Of a DNA stretch of 64,000 nt, positions 44,129-52,803 are shown one piece after another. Under the pieces are notes generated by a model. It did not search any database and was not told where the DNA came from. It saw only the letters and a list, made by a program, of their open reading frames with translations. The first letter of the stretch is position 1; each line of letters opens with the position of its first letter. The stretch comes from JAXLWB01 sp046328715. Lineage in GTDB: Bacteria; Chloroflexota; Anaerolineae; Caldilineales; Caldilineaceae. Location of the stretch: NCBI GenBank assembly GCA_046328715.1, contig JAXLWB010000002.1:124001-188000 (forward strand). The letters run 5' to 3'. Position numbers and translations under genes: made by a program.

Positions 44129-45121
44129 TTATTTCCGATTCTTCGACTCCCCGCGCCGACCCCCTAATCCCCCCAACAACATCTGCCGCAACATACCTTG
44201 GCGTGCCTCGGTCGCACCAGGCGAAGGCGGCTCTACATCCCAGTGCTTCAATGTGACAGCGCCTTCCCAAGTAATACGTGTTTGTGAAGCTGCCAACAAT
44301 TCTTCCAACAGTGCGTCCTTACCGTCTGATGGTGGATCAGTGGCAAGCAATTCCCGCCAGCGAGCAAGATCGCGCTGCAATTGGTCAATGCGTTGCAGCA
44401 GAGAAGCCCGATTCGTACGCAAACTCTCAGCCAAGCCTGCCGGGTTGAGTGAAACATCGGTGGTTTGGGCAAAGGCCCGACCGGCCAGACGTTGGGCTTC
44501 ACGCCAACTGGGTGAACGGCTATTCGTGTTCATCAGAATGGCAGAAAACAGTTGAGGAAGCTGCTCAACGCCGGCCATCATGCCATCGTGCTCTAATGCA
44601 TCGACAAAGAGCGCCGTGGCCCCCACCCTACCTACAAAATTACTGGCCAGTTCCAGTGCAGCTGGGTCCGTGTTGTCCGTAGTCGCCAAGGCAAAGGTCG
44701 AGCCGTCGAAGAGATCAGCACGAGGCGAAGGAAGGGGACCCAACGCCGCTACCACGGGACGCCCTACGACAGCATAAGTGTGATTGGGCAAGGTTGTCTT
44801 GATGGCATTGAGTAAGGGCTGTAAAAGCGGACTGATAGCGAGCAGGAGCGTTGTCGGCTTGAGATCCTCGGCAATATGGCCCAATAGATCGGGAACTTGA
44901 TCTAAGGGTGTGGCTAGTACGATTAACTCAGAACCTTCACAGGCACGGTGCAAATTCCACTCGGCGCGCTGTACAGCACCTGCTTGACGCGCCTGCTGGT
45001 TGACTTCCGGATTTTTATCGTGACCGACAATGTCAAAATTGCCTGGGGTCCGTTGTAGACCAAGTCCTAAGCTGGTCCCGGTCGTACCCAAGCCAATAAT
45101 GGTAATGATGGGTTTTGACAT
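44129..45121 (-). CDS. Prephenate dehydrogenase-family NAD(P)-binding protein
   Basis: 330 residues. Rossmann motif ITIIGLGTTGTSLGLGL (6-22), acidic residue in IVGHDKN, then SELIVLATPLDQVPDLL as in TyrA proteins. A helical dimer domain with HDGMMAGVEQLPQLFS matches the H-D-x-x-x-A...QLPH pattern of prephenate/arogenate dehydrogenases. The C-terminus is a long polar tail (SPGATEARQGMLRQ) not typical of TyrA. Tyrosine biosynthesis (prephenate to 4-hydroxyphenylpyruvate) is likely, but no other aromatic pathway gene is nearby and its partner here is a GT2. Another 6-phosphogluconate-DH-like role is possible. Confidence 0.8.
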   Translation of the reverse strand: MSKPIITIIGLGTTGTSLGLGLQRTPGNFDIVGHDKNPEVNQQARQAGAVQRAEWNLHRACEGSELIVLATPLDQVPDLLGHIAEDLKPTTLLLAISPLLQPLLNAIKTTLPNHTYAVVGRPVVAALGPLPSPRADLFDGSTFALATTDNTDPAALELASNFVGRVGATALFVDALEHDGMMAGVEQLPQLFSAILMNTNSRSPSWREAQRLAGRAFAQTTDVSLNPAGLAESLRTNRASLLQRIDQLQRDLARWRELLATDPPSDGKDALLEELLAASQTRITWEGAVTLKHWDVEPPSPGATEARQGMLRQMLLGGLGGRRGESKNRK

Positions 45122-45348
45122 GTTGTGTTGTGTATCATTGAATTGAGTACAAGAAAGTATCTTGTATTAGAGATAAGTTGCAAGTAGTAAATTGTATCAT
45201 TGTCTGGTATAAGTTGGAAAACAAACAGTCGCCTGTAGTAGGCGGCCTCCAGTAACTCTTGTCGAGTTAGGACAAACTGCATCTTTCAAGTTGGCTGTAA
45301 CTTCTAACACAATACCCGTGAAGGTTACATTTATCTTTTTAGGGATTT

Positions 45349-48225
45349 ATGGAAACATTGTTTGCCCCTGCTAAAGTGTGGCTCTGGCTTATTGTAGTCA
45401 TATTGCTGATGGCAGTTTTTACCACACCGAGTGGGGTACTCAGCCAAGTAGGCGATGAAGCTCAAGTCGCAGAAGGTGATCAACACACATCTATCGAAAA
45501 TCCCTTTACAAACAATCAACCCATCTGGACAGATAACAATTCGATAGACTCGCCGCAAGTCGTTCTCTTTCGTAAAACGTTTCAAGCATCACAAGCATTG
45601 CAGAACAGCGAACTGTACATCTTTGCCGACACCCGCTACGAAGCCTGGCTCGACGGGCAATGGTTAGGTCGAGGGCCGGCACGCTTTTCCAAGACGCGTC
45701 ACGAATATGATGTTTTGCCAATTGGGGCACTGACACAAGGCGAACATCTGTTGGCGGTTTTGGTGCAGTGGGCACCGAACATTCGCCGCGCTGAATCCAC
45801 TAGACCGCATCTGCTTGCTCATCTCCAGGGAGAAGGGGCTGATCAGCGCCAGCAGGTGCTTGTGCGCACCGATGCAACGTGGCAGGCCAGCGAATCAAAC
45901 GCATGGCGCAAAGATGCGGCGCTGGTTCATAGCTGGAACTTATTAGGCCCAACCGAGTTACTTGACTTTCAACAGCTGCCAGCGAACTGGATGAAGCCAG
46001 ATTTTCTGGATAGCAATTGGCATAACGCTGTCGCTGTAGCGTTACAAGCTGGGATTCGCTATTTTCCTCGCTCGATTCCACCTCTGGTCGAAGTTCCCTT
46101 TACACTCCAGGTCATCGATGCAGGTCTGCTTTCTCCTGATCGGACAATGGTTCAACTGGAGCCGTACATTGATTCGGCGCAGTTTGAACTGCAGGTGATG
46201 CAAAATACAACGGTTACTGTGGAGGGTTTGGCAGAACCAACGATTTCTATGTCCATCGACAAGACGCAACTTGAATGGACGTATGCCGACGAGAAGCGAC
46301 CCGATGTAGAGCATGCCTCAATTGCACTGGCACCAGGATTGCACACGCTTTCACTCCCGCAAATTCCAACCACCACTGGATTGGCCTTTGCAATTTCAAA
46401 TCGTGATCTAGTCATCAATGCGCCACCCTTCGTGCAGAGTAATCATGCCGGGCGGCGGCTGTTACTAGCCGAACCTGTGACCAATCCAGCAGTTGCAACG
46501 TTTACTTCAGACTCACTGAGTCAATCGCTTGATATCCAAATTGAGCAGACACCAGCCTATCTAGTGCTTGATTTGGGGCGCGTGGTCTTGGGACGATTGT
46601 ATGCAGAAATCAGCGGCACGGTGGGAACGGTGGTCGATGTTGGCTGGGATGAACGGCTTTTTCCCGATACGTTGCGCCCACTCCCCCATCCAGGCTCGCT
46701 ACACCCGGAATGGAATCAGGTTGATTCGTGGGTTCTGGATGGTACCGAACGTCAACTCACGACCCTCGATGTGCGGGCTGGGCGCTATATTTTATTGGCG
46801 GCTTGGGGAAAAGCGCCCATTACGCTCCGCAACCTGCACGTCAATGAAGAGCGCTATCCAGTGCAACCACGGGGCAGCTTCCAATCGTCCAATCCACGGC
46901 TGAATCGTATTTGGCAAATTGGCGTGGATACGGCCTATATTTCGATGCAAGATGCCTATGCTGATGCCTGGCGCGAGCACGGACAATGGTGGGGCGATGC
47001 CTATGTGGTGGATCATGTCAATCAAGTGGCATTTGGTGATACCCTGCTCTTACGCCGTGGGCTACAGTTCATGTCTGAGTCATTTCGCGGCGGGCAGCCG
47101 CTGGCCTTTGCGCCGAATGGAGATGGTGCACAACTGGTGGATTATTCGATGTTGTGGGTACAGAGCATCGCTGACTATTTTCGACTTACGGGCGACACCC
47201 AGTTTGTCAGAGAGTTATACCCCAGCATTCAAGAGTTTTTAGACTTTCTCGATCAACGCCGCAATGTCGAAACAGGATTGCTCGAACTTCCCAAGGGCCA
47301 TTGGAGTCAAACGTCACTGATCGATTGGGCTGGCAGTACGAGTCGATTTGGTCAATCTACGGCACTTAATGCCCTTTATTACAAAACATTACTCGATGTT
47401 GCCACGCTGGCAGGGGCAATCGAAGAAACATCTGATAGCACAGCATTACAACAGCATGCGGAAGAGCTGCGAAGTGCGATCAACCACGAGTTGTACCAAC
47501 CTGCAGGCCATCAATACCTTGCGAGTATTGTGGACGGGCTGCCGATAACACCAACCACCCATGCGCAGGCCTGGCCACTAGCACTCGGTGTAGCGAACAA
47601 GAATGAAGTAACGCCTATCGCCGCTGAAATGGAAAAGTCTTTTCGGCTAGAGATCTATGGCATGTTTTGGGGATTGGAAGCGTTAGCAAACGCACACGAG
47701 ATCGACGCCGCCTTGCAGCTCATCGAACAAAAATATGGGCATCTGATTGATTTAGGCGCAACCACTTGGTGGGAAGGCTGGAATAGTCAAGCCAGTTATA
47801 AAGGAGCGCTCTCTCATGGATGGGGAAGTGCGCCCACCTGGTTCCTCACGACTCACATACTTGGTATCCAGAAGACCAGCCCAACCAGTTGGATCGTTGC
47901 GCCAGCACTGACTGGTGTCTCATGGGCACAAGGGGCTGTTCCCTTTGGCTCCTCCGACCTAAGCGTTCGCTGGGAGACGCATGGCTGCGCTTATGCGGAA
48001 GTTACAATTCAGGCCCCTATCGGTTCGTCGGGAACGCTCCTCTTGCCAGCCAGTGTGGTAACCATTCGTTTAAACGGCGAGACGATTTTTTCTGAGGGAA
48101 TAGCAAATCCAGATTATTTACCACAGAGGAGCGAGGAAGGCATCAAACTGTTGCTAAGCGAAGGGGAATCCCAAGTGGAGGTCACTTCAAACTGTAGTTA
48201 TCTTCCTCTCATCATGCATCATTAA
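45349..48225 (+). CDS. Secreted GH78-like alpha-L-rhamnosidase
   Basis: 958 residues. Signal peptide METLFAPAKVWLWLIVVILL to about residue 33. N-terminal beta-sandwich domains include a carbohydrate-binding type fold (LYIFADTRYEAWLDGQWLGR). A six-hairpin (alpha/alpha)6 catalytic domain begins near residue 500. GH78 signatures are DAWREHGQWWGDAYV near 543 (the general acid region, equivalent to QRDErxGWxGD) and ATTWWEGWN near 804 (the base region). A C-terminal beta domain ends SNCSYLPLIMHH, the recurring LPL(V/I) ending. It removes terminal rhamnose from polysaccharides or glycosides outside the cell. AGGG lies 4 nt before the ATG. It is monocistronic. Confidence 0.85.
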   Translation: METLFAPAKVWLWLIVVILLMAVFTTPSGVLSQVGDEAQVAEGDQHTSIENPFTNNQPIWTDNNSIDSPQVVLFRKTFQASQALQNSELYIFADTRYEAWLDGQWLGRGPARFSKTRHEYDVLPIGALTQGEHLLAVLVQWAPNIRRAESTRPHLLAHLQGEGADQRQQVLVRTDATWQASESNAWRKDAALVHSWNLLGPTELLDFQQLPANWMKPDFLDSNWHNAVAVALQAGIRYFPRSIPPLVEVPFTLQVIDAGLLSPDRTMVQLEPYIDSAQFELQVMQNTTVTVEGLAEPTISMSIDKTQLEWTYADEKRPDVEHASIALAPGLHTLSLPQIPTTTGLAFAISNRDLVINAPPFVQSNHAGRRLLLAEPVTNPAVATFTSDSLSQSLDIQIEQTPAYLVLDLGRVVLGRLYAEISGTVGTVVDVGWDERLFPDTLRPLPHPGSLHPEWNQVDSWVLDGTERQLTTLDVRAGRYILLAAWGKAPITLRNLHVNEERYPVQPRGSFQSSNPRLNRIWQIGVDTAYISMQDAYADAWREHGQWWGDAYVVDHVNQVAFGDTLLLRRGLQFMSESFRGGQPLAFAPNGDGAQLVDYSMLWVQSIADYFRLTGDTQFVRELYPSIQEFLDFLDQRRNVETGLLELPKGHWSQTSLIDWAGSTSRFGQSTALNALYYKTLLDVATLAGAIEETSDSTALQQHAEELRSAINHELYQPAGHQYLASIVDGLPITPTTHAQAWPLALGVANKNEVTPIAAEMEKSFRLEIYGMFWGLEALANAHEIDAALQLIEQKYGHLIDLGATTWWEGWNSQASYKGALSHGWGSAPTWFLTTHILGIQKTSPTSWIVAPALTGVSWAQGAVPFGSSDLSVRWETHGCAYAEVTIQAPIGSSGTLLLPASVVTIRLNGETIFSEGIANPDYLPQRSEEGIKLLLSEGESQVEVTSNCSYLPLIMHH

Positions 48226-48281
48226 CGCAAAGCCAGACAACGATGTCTCTCATTCCTTTATATTTCTACTCATTCAGGTTA

Positions 48282-48815
48282 CTAATACCTAGCATCCGCC
48301 GCCTGTAGATTTCTGAGCAGAACATACCTTTCTTCGGTTTGTAAGGACTGGTGTTCCTGATGTTGCTCAATCAACCAGCACGCCAACGCACTACACCCCG
48401 CCTCATGCGCCCACTTGGCCCCAATTTGCGGATGGGCTTCGCTGACGTAAAGCGCATAGCGCCAGCCGGATGCGGGTGTGGGGCTTTGCAAACGTTGGAA
48501 AAGTGCAGGTGCAAGGGCTTTGAGCAGCACCAACGGACCCCGCAGCCACAAGTTGATCGACACCCCTGCTTCATCTGCAGCCAACTTGCCCACGTCGTGC
48601 AAGAGGGCGGCTATGGCGAGATCGGGGTGGAGGGGGCCACGCTGCTGCAAGTCGTGCAATACATTCAGGCTGTGGCGTTGGGCGTCGCGCGGCAGGCGGC
48701 AAAAGAGCGCAAAGGCATCCGGCGGCAGTAGAGGCTGGATCGCCTGCAATTCCTCCGGCGCTATACGCGCAAAGAATCCCTGCCAAAACTGCCGTAAGCG
48801 ATAAAACGCATTCAC
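48282..48815 (-). CDS. HD-domain phosphohydrolase-like protein
   Basis: 177 residues from GTG 48815. The GTG overlaps the TGA of the site-2 protease by four bases (GTGA), so the two are translationally coupled. The frame is open further upstream but that part overlaps the protease gene. HD signature: LPRDAQRHSLNVLHDL (H48), AIAALLHDVGKLAA (HD at 73-74), then a helical segment and a late His in ACWLIEQHQEHQSL. Small HD proteins of this shape hydrolyse nucleotides or phosphate esters with a metal. No particular substrate is indicated. Convergent with the GH78 gene. Confidence 0.82.
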   Translation of the reverse strand: MNAFYRLRQFWQGFFARIAPEELQAIQPLLPPDAFALFCRLPRDAQRHSLNVLHDLQQRGPLHPDLAIAALLHDVGKLAADEAGVSINLWLRGPLVLLKALAPALFQRLQSPTPASGWRYALYVSEAHPQIGAKWAHEAGCSALACWLIEQHQEHQSLQTEERYVLLRNLQAADARY

Positions 48816-49528
48816 GTAACCAGATTCACCATTCCGTTCAGAATTTGCAAGACCAGCATGGCTGGCCCGCGTATCAGTCCCGGCACCAACATGATGACGA
48901 TGAAGAGGATCACAAAGCCATACTGACGAAGCTGCCACTGCAACGAACTGTTGTCGCCTGGCAAGAGCGCAAAGAGCACATGCGAGCCATCCAGCGGCGG
49001 GATCGGGATGAGATTGAAGACAGCCAGATAGACGTTGATGGTAGCAAACCAGACCAAAAAGCTAGTGAACATACTTGCACCCAACAACCGCGAAAGCAGC
49101 AAGCTGATCAAGGCCAAGACCAGATTGCTGGCCGGACCTGCCAAAGCAATCAGGATCGAAGCCTGTTTCACCGGCATATTGACCCGGTTGGGATTCCACT
49201 GTACAGGTTTGGCCCAGCCAAAGCCAGTCAAAAAGAGCAGAATTCCACCCACCCAATCCAAATGGGCACGCGGGTCCAGCGTCAAACGCCCTTGGATGCG
49301 CGGTGTATTATCACCTAAAGCGACAGCCGTTGCGGCATGAGCGTATTCATGGATCGGAAGTGCCAACAACAAAATGGCACCAATTGCCAACAAACGTGGC
49401 AGTGAGAGTAATCCCTGCCCGCTGAGCAGCCCAAAAAGCAAAATACCCACGATTACGGCAATAATAATTTGCTGATTGCGCGTTAACGTGCGCCAACGAT
49501 AGAGAAAATTATCAAGCATAGTTGACAT
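48812..49528 (-). CDS. Site-2 protease family zinc metallopeptidase (M50)
   Basis: 238 residues from ATG 49528; a TTG seven codons upstream is the only extension. Six hydrophobic segments. The zinc site is LPIHEYAHAATA (H60, E61, H64) in the second helix, with the second conserved motif NLIPIPPLDGSHV in the last third supplying the Asp ligand. These intramembrane proteases cleave transmembrane anti-sigma factors or signal-peptide remnants. Short forms like this are common in Firmicutes and Chloroflexota. A GGGAG lies 10 nt upstream. It is followed by a coupled HD gene. The target is not indicated. Confidence 0.92.
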   Translation of the reverse strand: MSTMLDNFLYRWRTLTRNQQIIIAVIVGILLFGLLSGQGLLSLPRLLAIGAILLLALPIHEYAHAATAVALGDNTPRIQGRLTLDPRAHLDWVGGILLFLTGFGWAKPVQWNPNRVNMPVKQASILIALAGPASNLVLALISLLLSRLLGASMFTSFLVWFATINVYLAVFNLIPIPPLDGSHVLFALLPGDNSSLQWQLRQYGFVILFIVIMLVPGLIRGPAMLVLQILNGMVNLVT

Positions 49529-49678
49529 TGTACCACTGCTCCCTTTCAAAAGAGTAACCTATGTCAAGCGTAAAGCACGATGAACGATGCAGGTAGCGGG
49601 TGATAGGCAGCATAGGTTTCACAATTTGCCATTCACAATTCGCTATGCTCACATTAGCCCACACTTGACATTACAGCT

Positions 49679-49707
49679 TTGTGAGTGCGACTTTATCGCC
49701 GTATAAT
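49679..49707 (+). promoter_or_regulatory. Promoter placed for a leaderless glycosidase mRNA
   Basis: TTGTGA (49679-49684), 17 nt, TATAAT (49702-49707), then 9 nt to ATG 49717. It overlaps the alternative GTG start at 49681, which would then lie upstream of the transcript. Confidence 0.5.
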
Positions 49708-49716
49708 TCCGCCTAC

Positions 49717-50841
49717 ATGCATCTTCAGTCGATTCGCAATACGCAAAAAGATCGGATCAGGTTGCTGTTCATCGCCATTCTTTGGATTGTCATGGCTATC
49801 GGGCTGCTGTTCTTGTTCCGCTCAAACAAAGTGCCGTTGGGTCCACAGCAGCGAGTCATCACCACCAATCCAAAACTGGGCGTCCATACTCGACTGACAG
49901 ATGAAGTGGAACCGCAAAAAATCAAGCAGACGCTGGAAATGGTACGCGAGATGGGCGCGACCTGGATCGTCGAGTACTTCCCGTGGGCCTACATCGAACC
50001 AGAAGCGGGGCAATTCAACTGGGCGCATGCTGATCTTGTCGTCGATCATGCCAACCGTCAAGGGCTAACCGTGATCGCTCGCATCGGCTACGTGCCAGAA
50101 TGGGCACGACCGAAAGAAAGCTCGCCACTCTATTTGGATGAGCCGCGTTTTGACGATTTTGGACGCTTTGCTGCTGAGTTTGCCAAGCATTACGCAGGCC
50201 GCGTACGCTATATGATCATCTGGAACGAACCGAATCTCAGTTTAGAGTGGGGCTACGAACGTCCAGATGTGACAAAATATGTCAACATGTTGCACAAGGT
50301 AAATCCGCTGATCAAAGCTGCCAATCCAGAGATGCAGGTTCTGGCCGGTGCGTTGGCCCCGACCTTTGACAATGGCGATGTAGCTATCAATGATTTGACG
50401 TTTCTACGCCAGATGTATCAATTGGGTGCAGCCGACTGGTTTGACATTCTGGCCGCACACGCCTATGGTTGGCATTTCCCGCCGGATGATCCGCCCGCCG
50501 AAGATGTGATCAATTTCCGCCGGGTGGAGTTATTACGTCAGATTATGGTAGAGGCGGGCGATGCAGATTCGCCGATCATGATCACCGAGGGCGGATGGAA
50601 CGATCACCCGCGCTGGACACGTGCGGTTCGTCCTGCCCAGCGGATCGAGTACACCATCCGTGCCTATGAAATTGCTCAAACCCAGTGGCCGTGGCTCGAA
50701 TCGATTTCATTTTGGGCCTTCCGCTTTCCGTGGGATGCCAAGAGTTATCAGGATTATTTCACCTTTGTGCGTACCGATTTTGAACCCAAACCGATTTACG
50801 AGGAAATTCAGCGCTATACATCAGGGAAGGATGGTTCATAA
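49717..50841 (+). CDS. Membrane-anchored clan GH-A glycoside hydrolase
   Basis: 374 residues from ATG 49717 (a GTG 12 codons earlier is excluded because the promoter covers it). An N-terminal transmembrane segment at about 15-36 anchors it outside the cell. TIM-barrel features: MVREMGATWIVEYFPWAYIE, the acid/base Glu in IIWNEPNLS (near 172), the HAYGW stretch, and the nucleophile Glu in IMITEGGWND (near 290). The pattern fits GH39/GH5-like retaining enzymes. Together with the GH78 protein it points to trimming of complex surface or environmental polysaccharides. No Shine-Dalgarno. It precedes the solute-binding protein gene by 46 nt. Confidence 0.85.
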   Translation: MHLQSIRNTQKDRIRLLFIAILWIVMAIGLLFLFRSNKVPLGPQQRVITTNPKLGVHTRLTDEVEPQKIKQTLEMVREMGATWIVEYFPWAYIEPEAGQFNWAHADLVVDHANRQGLTVIARIGYVPEWARPKESSPLYLDEPRFDDFGRFAAEFAKHYAGRVRYMIIWNEPNLSLEWGYERPDVTKYVNMLHKVNPLIKAANPEMQVLAGALAPTFDNGDVAINDLTFLRQMYQLGAADWFDILAAHAYGWHFPPDDPPAEDVINFRRVELLRQIMVEAGDADSPIMITEGGWNDHPRWTRAVRPAQRIEYTIRAYEIAQTQWPWLESISFWAFRFPWDAKSYQDYFTFVRTDFEPKPIYEEIQRYTSGKDGS

Positions 50842-50887
50842 AGAGCGCAGAGATTGAGCGCGACGCAATCTCGCAACTTTTGTAAAG

Positions 50888-51742
50888 ATGGCACGGCTTC
50901 GACACTGGCAACAACGAACTTGGCTTCCGTTGCTCCTACTGCTGTTTTTGGCCGGAGTGGTTATCCTGTGGCTGGCCAGTCGGGGCACCTTTTTTCGGCG
51001 CGACCGAACGTGGGAGTCGATGCAGTCGCGTCAGACGTGGCGCGTGGCATTGGATCCCAGCTTTCCACCCTTTGAGCAACTTGATGAGCAAAATCATGTC
51101 AGCGGCTTCGACGTCGATCTGGCGCAGGCGATTGCAGATGGTTGGAAGCTAAAGTTAGAAATCGTACCCACTGGCTATGACAGCTTGGTCGATGCCTTGC
51201 AGAGCGGTCAAGTCGATAGTGTCATCAGCGCCCTGCCCTACGACCCACGTTTAACCGGCGATGTCGCCTACTCGTCCGCCTATTTTGAAGCAGGGATCAT
51301 GCTTGTGGTGCGAGAGGAACAAGCGTGCAAGACGAAAGATGCAGAATGTATCCTCGGTGCCGACGACCTGGCGGGGCGCACAGTAGCAGTCGAGCTGGGT
51401 AGTGCAGGAGATGTGATTGCCCGTCGCTGGCAACGAGAAACACCGCCAATCAAGGTGCAGCGCTTCGAAACACCCGATGCGGCAATCGCTGCACTTCAAA
51501 CAGACGCGCTGATCTCTGCACTCTTGATTGATAATGTGAGTCTGCGTATCGCTCAGGGCAAAGGGGCACACATTGCAGCGGTCGGTGAGCCGATTGAAGG
51601 CAATCCTTATGTGGTTGCGCTGCCGATAGAGGCCTTTGAATTACAGCAACAATTAGAGCAGGAGCTGCGCATACTTCATGATTCTGGCGACTTTGCCAAA
51701 ATCGAAAACAAATGGTTTGGTCAAGGAGAGTCTCAACCATGA
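50888..51742 (+). CDS. ABC-transporter substrate-binding protein, family 3 (amino-acid type)
   Basis: 284 residues. Membrane anchor at 12-31 (WLPLLLLLFLAGVVILWLAS), then a classic SBP_bac_3 domain: LDPSFPPFEQLDEQNHVSGF, DVDLAQAIADGWKLKLEIVP, YDSLVDALQSGQVDSVISAL, VAVELGSAGDVIARRW. It captures amino acids or similar small solutes. No permease or ATPase gene is adjacent, so it may work with a distant transporter or act as a sensor. The stop overlaps the next start (ATGA), so the pair is translationally coupled. Confidence 0.9.
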   Translation: MARLRHWQQRTWLPLLLLLFLAGVVILWLASRGTFFRRDRTWESMQSRQTWRVALDPSFPPFEQLDEQNHVSGFDVDLAQAIADGWKLKLEIVPTGYDSLVDALQSGQVDSVISALPYDPRLTGDVAYSSAYFEAGIMLVVREEQACKTKDAECILGADDLAGRTVAVELGSAGDVIARRWQRETPPIKVQRFETPDAAIAALQTDALISALLIDNVSLRIAQGKGAHIAAVGEPIEGNPYVVALPIEAFELQQQLEQELRILHDSGDFAKIENKWFGQGESQP

Positions 51743-52653
51743 CACGGGGTACGAAAATTGCGCTCTGTACCGATACACATTTTTGGCCGAATGGGACCAA
51801 CTCGATCTTCTCAGATGGTCGGATCCAATTACAGAGTGCAACGGAGGAGTTGCAAGAGAGCTTGATTGCCACTATCTGGAGTCACGATCCAGATATCATT
51901 ATCCATTTGGGCGATTGGAGTTGTGGCGGCGGTTCGTTCAACATGCCAGACAATGCATTCTATCAGGCCTTGGAGCAAGCCAAAGAGGCATTTTGTGGTC
52001 TAGATCGTCCTGTCTATACCCTGCCTGGCAACCATGACTGTCCGCCCGGAGGCGATTACTCCTTCTTTGCACAATTGTGGAATACCGAGTCTGGCGTGGG
52101 CCACACGATCGATCTGCCCGAGGCTCGCCTTGTGCTGATTAATACGCACGGCCATTCTGCCAATCAACTGGCTGCTGCCTATCCGAGCGATCCCATCTCT
52201 GGCTGGGTCAATGAGGCAGAACTAAACCGCATCGAAGATGCACTGATCACAGCAGAAAACAAGCCAGTGATCTTCTTTATTCATCAGTTACTCATGCCGT
52301 GGACCGCTTCGTATCCTTGGCGCGATTTATATCAGGTTGACAATGGCGAACAGGTGCTAAACTTAATGAGGCTCTATGGCAACGTGCGTGCAGTCTTCCA
52401 AGGTCACGCCCATATGCTTGATCTCTCGGTACATTCGGTTGGGCAGACTGACTGCACCTTTGTTGTCACGCCTGCGGTGATAGAATACCCGATAGGTTGG
52501 CTTATGCTTGAACTAAACGAAGAGGGGCTGACTGGTCAGCTACAGCAGCTGCCCTTGCCAGAGCTCGCCGAACTCAGTCGGCAGAGTGGTGAGGGACAAG
52601 AGTGGCGTGCTGGCCGCCCCGAATGGAGCAACTTTCGCATTGAGCTGGTGTAA
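51739..52653 (+). CDS. Calcineurin-like metallophosphoesterase
   Basis: 304 residues from ATG 51739, whose ATGA overlaps the upstream stop. All family motifs are present: ALCTDTHFW (D12, H14), IIHLGDWS (GD), YTLPGNHDCPP (GNHD), FFIHQLL and FQGHAHML (GHxH). No signal peptide, so cytoplasmic. It hydrolyses phosphomono- or diesters with two metal ions. The substrate is unknown; coupling to a solute-binding protein gene is unusual. Confidence 0.92.
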   Translation: MTRGTKIALCTDTHFWPNGTNSIFSDGRIQLQSATEELQESLIATIWSHDPDIIIHLGDWSCGGGSFNMPDNAFYQALEQAKEAFCGLDRPVYTLPGNHDCPPGGDYSFFAQLWNTESGVGHTIDLPEARLVLINTHGHSANQLAAAYPSDPISGWVNEAELNRIEDALITAENKPVIFFIHQLLMPWTASYPWRDLYQVDNGEQVLNLMRLYGNVRAVFQGHAHMLDLSVHSVGQTDCTFVVTPAVIEYPIGWLMLELNEEGLTGQLQQLPLPELAELSRQSGEGQEWRAGRPEWSNFRIELV

Positions 52654-52803
52654 AGACTACCACCCTACTTACAACTTCACATCAATTCTCCAAACGTGTA
52701 AAATAGAAGTCTTAATCAAAAATAGCAGGAACCAAGGTGCAGGTTGCAAATAGACCTGCATCTTGTATCCTGTTTCTTTTCGCTCTTATTGGAGAATTTT
52801 GTT